Source: Methanoregula formicica SMSP (GTDB lineage: Archaea > Halobacteriota > Methanomicrobia > Methanomicrobiales > Methanospirillaceae). Taken from it: DNA of 64,000 nucleotides. This document shows positions 58,322 to 64,000 of the stretch, one piece after another. The stretch lies in the NCBI RefSeq assembly GCF_000327485.1, contig NC_019943.1, positions 1,116,001-1,180,000 on the forward strand. The letters are read 5' to 3'. Each line of letters starts with the position of its first letter. The first letter of the stretch is position 1. The position numbers and the translations under genes are program-made. Under the pieces are notes generated by a model. That model saw only the letters and a program-made list of their open reading frames with translations, did no database searches and was not told the origin of the DNA.

Positions 58322-59719
58322 ATGAATCAACACCAGGTAAAATGTAACAAAAAAAAGCACCCTCTCATTTTCCTTTTTGTCATTGCCATCTCGTTAATTA
58401 TTAGTGTTGCCAACGCCGGTGCACCGCCCCCGGAATATAGGGTAGGGTATATGCTACCGGTTTCTCACGATGCAGTGAGTTATTATCCGGCAAATATGGC
58501 AGTATCACCAGATGCTGCATATAACGAGACAATATTCTCATGGGATATTCTCGCGGCCTCGGATTATTCTGTAAATGAACGTTTTATGGAGACGGATTAC
58601 CTGGATCCGGTTGAAAACCCACATCCCGAATCCCCATTTCCTCTTTTTCCGGTATTGTCAGGTTACTGGAGAATGCAAAAATATATCGATTTTCCCCATA
58701 GTATGACCCTGATATCCCTGGACTGGTATTGTGACGATAACCTGACATTCACAACAACCCAGACAGAATTAATCAGATTCCTGAGCGAACACGGGTCAAT
58801 AGAAAATTCAACGATAGACCTTTCCTCTGCGCTTGTTAAGACAAAAAATCCATATCTCCAGAATATTTCAAAAAGGCAAGTTACGGTAATGATGTATGAA
58901 AGTGATTCGACATCAGGTTATTTTATATTCCACAATACTCCTACATTTCCCGGGGAGAAATTACGGATTTCTTATTACGGTACAACCGGTTCCATATCCT
59001 ATTGGGAAGGAAAAATATCTGATTATGGCGTGCCTGGAACCGCCAGCCTGAAAGATGCAGACGAAGGGATCCGGGACGTTATTGTGAAAAAAATTTTCAA
59101 CCTTGTCGATGCCAATCCTCAACCCCCTGCCTACTGGGGCTGTAATGTATCACAGGATACCGCTATGCCATTTTTCCCGGATCTTTCTCCATACCGGGGA
59201 TATAAAAAAATGGCTTATCTCAAAAACGGAAACCAGTACGTTTCGGAAGTCTGGTTCTTTAATGATATATCTCAATTAGTTGATAAGAAACAGGAATTGC
59301 TCAATTACCTGAAGGAAAACGGAAATGTTACTGATATATCCATTGCCATTTCAGATGAAAATGGAAATACATCAAATCACTGGAATGTTACCCAGTATGA
59401 AAGCCGGGATACTTCAGGCTTTTTTACAATATATGAAACAACCGGTTATCCCGGAACCAACTTATATATACTCTATTATGGAGTGATCGGATCATCCGAC
59501 ATACGGGAAAACATCAGTCCGTTAAAATCTCTTATTCGGAATGTCCTTTCCCCATCAGCTGTCACCCATTCCCTTGATTCCCCTCACGAAGAGTATTTAT
59601 CATATACTCCTGAATCCCGGAATGAATCAATAATATTTCCGGGTTTTATCTTTTTTTTCGGTGTGGTTGCTGCTGTATTATTATGGAGATTCTGTCGAAA
59701 GATCAAGTTTTCCAGATAA
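58322..59719 (+). CDS. Membrane-anchored partner of the second C39-like peptidase, duplicated domain
   Basis: 465 residues. Signal peptide (LIFLFVIAISLIISVANA), two copies of the domain found once in the protein at 42023, and a C-terminal membrane helix (IIFPGFIFFFGVVAAVLLW) with a basic tail. Matching pieces in the two halves are LSGYWRMQKYIDF / LSPYRGYKKMAYLKNG and STSGYFIFHNTPTFPG / DTSGFFTIYETTGYPG. It lies 113 bases after the peptidase, as in the first module. No enzyme motif. Confidence 0.65.
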   Translation: MNQHQVKCNKKKHPLIFLFVIAISLIISVANAGAPPPEYRVGYMLPVSHDAVSYYPANMAVSPDAAYNETIFSWDILAASDYSVNERFMETDYLDPVENPHPESPFPLFPVLSGYWRMQKYIDFPHSMTLISLDWYCDDNLTFTTTQTELIRFLSEHGSIENSTIDLSSALVKTKNPYLQNISKRQVTVMMYESDSTSGYFIFHNTPTFPGEKLRISYYGTTGSISYWEGKISDYGVPGTASLKDADEGIRDVIVKKIFNLVDANPQPPAYWGCNVSQDTAMPFFPDLSPYRGYKKMAYLKNGNQYVSEVWFFNDISQLVDKKQELLNYLKENGNVTDISIAISDENGNTSNHWNVTQYESRDTSGFFTIYETTGYPGTNLYILYYGVIGSSDIRENISPLKSLIRNVLSPSAVTHSLDSPHEEYLSYTPESRNESIIFPGFIFFFGVVAAVLLWRFCRKIKFSR

Positions 59720-59792
59720 CCCCCGCTATTGAAGACAATCTGAGATCGGGGGGATTGCTCCTCAGGTTCCGTAGGTTAATGGCATACTTCGC

Positions 59793-59990
59793 GGAATGCT
59801 CGTCGCTGTTGATGCAAAAACGCGGACGCTCGGTGACTCGCTCGCACGACGCACAGGGGGCTCGGACTCGCCGCTGATGCGGCTCCTTACCTTCGCGCCC
59901 CTGTCGCGGTACTCGCTCGGGCCGCTTGGCCAAGAGCGACCTTCCGCCCGCTTCGCTCCTCCCTACCTTGAAAGGGAGGGCAGTCATTGC
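59793..59990. repeat. Left inverted repeat of the ardC-like module
   Basis: About 195 bases matching, inverted, 62085-62250 with roughly 75-80 percent identity by eye: shared blocks include CTCGCACGACGCA, GGCTCGGACTCG, TTACCTTCGC and CGCCCGCTTCGCTCCTCCC. The hairpin with TGAT loop has arms GCCGC/GCGGC here and GATGC/GCATC in the other copy. The left 145 bases are also found at 39219-39365. Not coding. Confidence 0.7.
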
Positions 59991-60132
59991 GATAGAACGG
60001 GGGTCGGTTTCAGGGCAAGGGTGGGAAAGACAAAGCGACGGTTACCGGACGCATCAGCGGACGGTCGCTCGCTTTGTCGGGGGGGTCCAGCCGTGGTGAT
60101 CGCGTACCAACAGGAAACCGAAAGGGCGGGTC

Positions 60133-60468
60133 ATGGCCACACGGCGCGGTTACGGGGGGGCTGCCCGCCTCTATAATGGCTTGGTGCGTATCGATGTGAA
60201 GACCATGCAGGCGGTTATCCCTGCCGGCAAAGTCCGCAGGCTTGAAGACCACTGGCCCGCCTCGGTCTATGATATCTCTGATGTGATGAAGAACCCGGAC
60301 GCGGACCCGGTCGGGAAGGCATGGATCACCCGGTCCGGTAAAGCTGTGATGATCTCCATCAACGATGTGCAATATGTCACCCCGCTCGCACAGATCAAGG
60401 GCATGATCAAGGGGGAGCGGAAATATGCGCACGTCGCAACCATGCAGCCCGCCGGGGTGCACGCATGA
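60133..60468 (+). CDS. Conserved hypothetical protein preceding the ardC-like gene
   Basis: 111 residues, no signal or membrane helix. It begins ATRRGYGGAARLYNGLVRID and has PASVYDISDVMKNPDADPVG, then a strand AVMISINDVQYVTPLAQIKG. AAAGGGCGGG is the ribosome binding site. Its stop overlaps the ardC-like start (ATGA), so they are translated together. I do not recognise the family; the position suggests a partner of the antirestriction-type protein. Confidence 0.55.
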   Translation: MATRRGYGGAARLYNGLVRIDVKTMQAVIPAGKVRRLEDHWPASVYDISDVMKNPDADPVGKAWITRSGKAVMISINDVQYVTPLAQIKGMIKGERKYAHVATMQPAGVHA

Positions 60469-61361
60469 AGGCAGCGGACGTTAAGGCGCAGATCAACGAG
60501 AGGATCATTAAGTCCCTCTCGGAGGGAAAGATCCCCTGGCTGAAGCCGTGGACCGAGAACAGCCCGCGAAATCTTTTCAGCGGCAGGGCCTACACCGGGC
60601 TGAACCGGTTGATCCTCGGGCTCAGCTCTTACTCTCTCCCCTTTTGGGCAACCTACCGCCAGTATCACGCCGCAGGTCTTCAGGTCCAGTTCGGAGAACA
60701 CGGGACCGGGATTATCTACGCGGGCCGGACCGTGAAGACCGACACGAAGACCGATGAGAATGGCGAAGAGACAGAGAGCAGGAAACAGATCCGTTCCCTC
60801 AAAGCCTTCACGGTCTTCAATATCGCCCAGACTGATTACAAGGAGAAGGGTTACCAACTGCCGGACGTGAAAGAGAACGCCCACCTTCTTGGATGTGATA
60901 CAGTTATCCAGGAATACACGGGCCGGCACTCAATACGGATCACCGATGGCAGCCGGGCCGCCTACTCCCCGCAAATGGATATCATCACCTGCCCGGAGAT
61001 CGGCCAGTTCAGGAGCTCCGAGCACTACTATGCGACGATGTTCCATGAGTGTATCCACTCCACCGGGCCCCGGCTCGACCGGTTCAAGCGGACCGATTCT
61101 GTTTGTTTCGGGTCCGAGACCTACGGGCGCGAGGAACTGGTCGCAGAGATCGGGAGTGCATACCTGGCAGCCCTCACCGGTATCGACTCATCAGCAATCA
61201 TCCAGAACCAGGCCGCCTATCTCCAGAACTGGGCGAAGGCGATCAAGGCCGACGCCGATCTCGTGATGTATGCAGCGGGCAGGGGAGAGAAGGCAGCGGA
61301 TTTCATGCTCGGGGCGAATGCCCCGGCCCCGGCCACCGCAGTGGAAGGGGTGCCGGCATGA
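60465..61361 (+). CDS. ArdC-like antirestriction protein (ssDNA-binding domain plus zincin-like metallopeptidase)
   Basis: 298 residues. The N-terminal ArdC domain (about 5-130: VKAQINERIIKSLSEGKIPW, NLFSGRAYTGLNRLIL) binds single-stranded DNA in known members; the C-terminal domain has the metallopeptidase motif TMFHECIHSTGP (HExxH) with a downstream glutamate in YGREELVAEIGSAYL. ArdC proteins of plasmids and integrative elements protect incoming DNA from restriction. The module lies between inverted repeats and has GC-rich coding DNA unlike the genes before it, so it is likely an acquired mobile piece. Confidence 0.88.
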   Translation: MKAADVKAQINERIIKSLSEGKIPWLKPWTENSPRNLFSGRAYTGLNRLILGLSSYSLPFWATYRQYHAAGLQVQFGEHGTGIIYAGRTVKTDTKTDENGEETESRKQIRSLKAFTVFNIAQTDYKEKGYQLPDVKENAHLLGCDTVIQEYTGRHSIRITDGSRAAYSPQMDIITCPEIGQFRSSEHYYATMFHECIHSTGPRLDRFKRTDSVCFGSETYGREELVAEIGSAYLAALTGIDSSAIIQNQAAYLQNWAKAIKADADLVMYAAGRGEKAADFMLGANAPAPATAVEGVPA

Positions 61362-61627
61362 CCCCCACTGTTTTTGATGCGATGCCGCTCAAGGTCCTCG
61401 AATAGCTCGAACGGATCGAGATTGAATACACGGACAAGGAGCAGCGGGCCTTCATGCTGCAGGCCGATGCGCAGGACCTCCGCCACAGGCATGATGAGAT
61501 CGTCAGCTCGTGGAAAATCCGGGCAGAGCGGGAGGGCCTCGACACCCTGATCGCAGAGCGGCGGCAGCTCGACCGTATCGCATGGATCTGCGACCCGCTG
61601 CCGACCGGGACAGCCTCGGAGTACTGA
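61358..61627 (+). pseudogene. ORF with one in-frame TAG, coupled to the ardC-like gene
   Basis: ATG at 61358 overlaps the ardC-like stop (ATGA). After 15 codons (TPTVFDAMPLKVLE) comes TAG at 61403-61405, then the same frame stays open for 73 codons (LERIEIEYTDKEQRAFMLQA..., ending TASEY) to TGA at 61625. The part after TAG is a plausible charged helical protein (DLRHRHDEIVSSWK, then IAERRQLDRIAW). Either a single nonsense mutation or TAG read through, for example as pyrrolysine. Confidence 0.5.
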
Positions 61628-61636
61628 GGGGATCGC

Positions 61637-61759
61637 ATGATCAGCCGGCGCGAGTTCTGGGAGCGAAGGAAATACCGGAATACCATTTTTGGAATGTGGA
61701 AAAGTCTCCGGTGGTGGCTGCACAGGATGAAGATGCGAATCATCTTTTTCTGTCGGTAA
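61637..61759 (+). CDS. Small basic protein (40 residues) at the end of the ardC-like operon
   Basis: ATG at 61637 preceded by GAGGGG at five to six bases and only nine bases after the previous stop. The 40 residues (ISRREFWERRKYRNT, then GMWKSLRWWLHRMKMRI) hold about a dozen Arg/Lys and four Trp, so it could bind nucleic acid or membrane. Too short for family assignment. Confidence 0.4.
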   Translation: MISRREFWERRKYRNTIFGMWKSLRWWLHRMKMRIIFFCR

Positions 61760-61870
61760 AAAGTGGCCCGGGCAGGAACACCATGAGGCCAATCACGAGT
61801 CCTGCACCGGGTTAGTACAATATCGGCGTCCGGGATTATCTTTCTTGGCAAAGTTGGCCCACCCCCGAAG

Positions 61871-62042
61871 GCTCACGCGACGGGCCCGCGTCGCGGTCCC
61901 GTAACCGGCTCGCCTTCTCCCGCCCCCCGCCGTGCACCCATGTGCCTGTTCTATTGGGCCGTCCTGGTCTGCCTGGACCCGCCCGATGCTCACGCGACAC
62001 GGCGATGGTCGCCGTGTTCCGGCTCGCATCCTCCCACCCCCA
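61871..62042. repeat. Two direct-repeat units with different but paired stems
   Basis: Both units read GCTCACGCGAC - hairpin - CCGGCTCGC - TCTCCC(A/G)CCCCC (61871-61930 and 61988-62042). The stem of the first (61880-61902) is ACGGGCCCGC-type with one mismatch; that of the second is perfect, ACACGGCGA-TGG-TCGCCGTGT (61997-62017). The flanks are conserved while the stems changed together. No gene in 61760-62235. Confidence 0.55.
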
Positions 62043-62084
62043 ACCGGAAACCTTACCCCGTGGTGATCCTAATGACTGCCCGTC

Positions 62085-62250
62085 CCTTTCAAGGGCGGGA
62101 GGAGCGAAGCGGGCGGCGGGTCGTGGCCGCAGTGGCCCGAACGAGCACCGCTTCAGGGTGCGAAGGTAACGAGATGCATCAGCATCGAGTCCGAGCCCCT
62201 GATGCGTCGTGCGAGTGAGTCACTGAACGTACGATATGAGTACCATCAAC
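62085..62250. repeat. Right inverted repeat of the ardC-like module
   Basis: Inverted, diverged copy of 59793-59990. The innermost bases shared are GGGCAGTCATT (read on the minus strand) and the outermost CATCAACAGCGACGA. A small possible gene starts inside it at 62236. Confidence 0.7.
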
Positions 62251-62379
62251 AGCGACGAACACGATGCAAAGCATGGTGTGAGGAGCGGGCCGGACAGCAA
62301 GCCCCGCCGCGAGCCTGCGAGCAAGGGGGTGCGTCTTCGTCTGCCCTGTCAACCGAAGAGATACAGCGAGGTGATGTGA
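62236..62379 (+). CDS. Possible small protein (47 residues) at the outer edge of the right repeat
   Basis: ATG at 62236 opens STINSDEHDAKHGVRSGP, then DSKPRREPASKGVRLRL and a TGA. The INSDEH(D/S)AK(H/Y) start is also encoded by the left repeat on the opposite strand, so that coding-like pattern is shared by both copies. No clear ribosome binding site; may be only part of the repeat. Bases 62380-62507 hold no convincing gene. Confidence 0.25.
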   Translation: MSTINSDEHDAKHGVRSGPDSKPRREPASKGVRLRLPCQPKRYSEVM

Positions 62380-62507
62380 GCGGAACGGGCGGTCAGCCCG
62401 TGGAGACGAACATGACCGAGCGTCTTCCTATCACGCGAACACCGAGAGAGGACCGCCGCCCCGCTTCGCACGACTACGCCGTGCTCGCACATGCTCCGCG
62501 GACCGGC

Positions 62508-63365
62508 TCACTGTTTGTAGTATGACATCAATTCATAAATTTTCTTGCAACAGGGGATGAACAGTTGAAGATTTACGTAACATTGTTCACGTGAAATTAC
62601 CTTGCCATTCGGATGACCGGATTCATTCCTGTAATTTCTGATAAGAGACACAATCATATCGAGATTGGTATCGAGATCTTCTTTTAATTCCTTGGGCAAA
62701 TCTGACTTTTTCTCGTTAAGCTTTTGTTTAAATTTATTGAATTTTCGGAGTAATGTCTGTTCTTTCGACACGCTTTGGAAATGAGCTGAGTGCGCTGCAT
62801 TCTCCTTAATCACATCATAAAGAGATTCAAGGGAATATTCTAATGCAACGCCAAGCATTACAGCAGAGGAAAGGCGACATCCCACTATGAAAGCCTGCAT
62901 AGCCTCTTTTAGATAAAACAAAGTAATTTCATCGATTTCCGGAATGTTTTCTCTAATTATTTTTTCATAGCTTGTGAGATCATGGAAAAAATATACTTCA
63001 TCATTTACCAAGACCTGCTTACCAAAACTGGAAACCCGGAACCATGGATATGAAGCGTTAGGATCTCCACTGGTTCCGAGAGTTATGATGTTCTGCCTGA
63101 AGAGGTCCCAGAATACTTCTTGGAAAAGATCCTGGTCATTTCGAGAAAGTTGTGCCTCTCTCGGATATGGATCAGGGGTGCTCCTATCCCGTTTTTGTAT
63201 GACTTCGGCAACTCCAATTCGCAGATGAACAAATTGATTTGGAGTATATGATGAGTTTTCTCTTCCGGAAAGGATATCGACAGTAGCTTTTCGAATTTCC
63301 TCATATGAATGGTCCATATTATCAATCTGGTCTTGAGACCTCTTAAAGCGAAGTAAGTTTGACAT
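62508..63365 (-). CDS. HEPN-like hypothetical protein, AT-rich
   Basis: 285 residues, cytoplasmic. The C-terminal half is helical: LFYLKEAMQAFIVGCRLSSA, VALEYSLESLYDVI and YRNESGHPNGKV, which holds an R-x4-H motif (RNESGH) as in HEPN ribonucleases and DUF4145-type proteins. The N-terminal half (FRVSSFGKQVLVNDEVYFFH) is a winged-helix-like piece. HEPN proteins often serve in phage defence or toxin-antitoxin systems. Clearly AT-richer than the ardC module; no partner gene is next to it. The assignment is moderate. Confidence 0.55.
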   Translation of the reverse strand: MSNLLRFKRSQDQIDNMDHSYEEIRKATVDILSGRENSSYTPNQFVHLRIGVAEVIQKRDRSTPDPYPREAQLSRNDQDLFQEVFWDLFRQNIITLGTSGDPNASYPWFRVSSFGKQVLVNDEVYFFHDLTSYEKIIRENIPEIDEITLFYLKEAMQAFIVGCRLSSAVMLGVALEYSLESLYDVIKENAAHSAHFQSVSKEQTLLRKFNKFKQKLNEKKSDLPKELKEDLDTNLDMIVSLIRNYRNESGHPNGKVISREQCYVNLQLFIPCCKKIYELMSYYKQ

Positions 63366-63816
63366 TATTTTAAAAAATTTTTCAGTCTTAAAAACAGTTG
63401 AAAATTACATAGGGAAGCCCACGCGGCAGTGACCTGGGCCCAATTGAGCGTAAAATCTCTGAAAAAATGAGTTGATCCTGTGCGCGCTTTACATTTTTGA
63501 TCATTTTTTTATTGAACAGAAATCAGGAAAATATTTATTTATCGTGCGTGGGAAATAATTCTAATTCAGTTTTCGTTTCAAAATTCAGTAAAAATATCCG
63601 ATTTGCGCATCGCACTTGTTGCCCCGAATCCCATCAGAGAATCTTCGACTTCAGCGGCAAGCATCTTCATGGGGAGTATGGGGGCATCAGCCCCCATCAT
63701 TACTTCAAAAGAGTTTAAGAGAATATCTTTTCTACAGATTTTTTTTCTGCCAGAGGTCTCCTTTTTGGAACTCACACTCGTTCCGGAAAAAGATGCGGGA
63801 CCGGTGCTCTGAAAAA
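63366..63816. repeat. Intergenic stretch with an inverted copy of the dispersed hairpin element
   Basis: On the minus strand from about 63720 to 63605: GAAGTAATG, ATGGGGGC-TGAT-GCCCCCAT (63678-63697, perfect), then GATGCTTGCCGC and GTCGAAGA, as in the 38.6 kb copy. Bases 63366-63600 are AT-rich and show no gene. A frhB-family gene end follows at 63817, as a frhB fragment follows the 38.6 kb element. Confidence 0.65.
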
Positions 63817-64000
63817 TTATTTCTTCCGGTTCTTTTTGATCTTGGCCTTTGCCAGTTTCTCTATTGCAGGAATATCCGCTCCTTCTTTAACGAGAAGTTT
63901 TTGGGCCTGAACTGCCGCGTCAACAAATGCTTTCCCCGTGGTATTCCGGATGAGGAACGTGGTCATGCCTGCCGGGCTGCCAACGGAACCGGCTGAAATA
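63817..64000 (-). CDS. F420-reducing beta subunit (FrhB/FdhB family), 3' end only
   Basis: The last 61 codons of a gene that continues beyond the window: ISAGSVGSPAGMTTFLIRNT, then GKAFVDAAVQAQKLLVKEGA and the Lys-rich end KAKIKKNRKK. It is nearly the same as the fragment at 38965-39218, which also shows the iron-sulfur cysteines just upstream. Family members carry FAD and iron-sulfur centres and pass electrons to or from F420 in hydrogenase, formate dehydrogenase and related complexes. Which complex cannot be told from this piece. Confidence 0.75.
   Translation of the reverse strand, partial: ISAGSVGSPAGMTTFLIRNTTGKAFVDAAVQAQKLLVKEGADIPAIEKLAKAKIKKNRKK

Noticed and set aside
61871-62042. 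Possible CRISPR-like array
   Set aside because: Only two units, the conserved part flanks a hairpin rather than spacers, and no cas genes are in the window.

Overview
The window looks like a chromosomal segment of a methanogenic euryarchaeon, most likely of the Methanomicrobiales (Methanoregula/Methanosphaerula type). The archaeal traits are ribosomal proteins L15e and L37Ae, RNase P subunits Rnp2/Rnp3, proteasome alpha, RpoP, Pcc1, prefoldin beta, a tRNA-Tyr with a canonical-position intron, TATA-type promoters and an archaeal CCA-adding enzyme. An F420-reducing (FrhB/FdhB-type) subunit at the right edge points to methanogenesis. The genus is inference.

Layout. 1-7.45 kb: nnrD-moaC, a type II toxin-antitoxin pair, then the archaeal translation/RNA-processing superoperon rpl15e-rnp3-rnp2-psmA-sbds-rpl37ae-rpoP-pcc1-pfdB, without the exosome genes that often sit between sbds and rpl37ae. 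7.5-20.2 kb: envelope lipoproteins, 2-isopropylmalate synthase, tRNA-Tyr and tRNA-Asp, a triple-cache lipoprotein, Yip1, DUF4349 and PH-domain membrane proteins and a HEAT-repeat protein. 20.4-38.5 kb: a sensor kinase, superoxide dismutase, a wHTH/Hsp20-like operon, class III ribonucleotide reductase with its thioredoxin-like partner, thpR-cca, an M3 peptidase, a metallophosphoesterase and glutamine synthetase, with AT-rich acquired genes (NYN, uracil-DNA-glycosylase-like) between them.

39.2-59.7 kb is the most unusual part: an AT-richer cluster of secreted and membrane-anchored proteins. It has two C39-like cysteine peptidases, each followed by a membrane-anchored partner; two complete and one IS-broken eqolisin-like (glutamic peptidase G1) proteins, each followed by a partner with an N-terminal signal or anchor; an alpha/alpha-toroid membrane protein; and a membrane-anchored two-wHTH regulator. 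Shared promoter boxes (TGTAAAGTTTTG...TTTATAA), a repeated structured 5' leader, a palindrome lying over the TATA box of both C39 genes and near-identical signal peptides tie these genes into what looks like one co-regulated extracellular proteolysis/surface system that has grown by tandem duplication and gene conversion.

59.8-62.3 kb: an ArdC-like antirestriction module between diverged inverted repeats, with a downstream ORF carrying an in-frame TAG. 62.5-64 kb: a HEPN-like gene and the 3' end of a frhB/fdhB-family gene.

A family of dispersed hairpin elements, whose stems differ in sequence but stay paired, occurs at about seven intergenic sites, often against the 3' ends of genes (nrdD, glnA, frhB).
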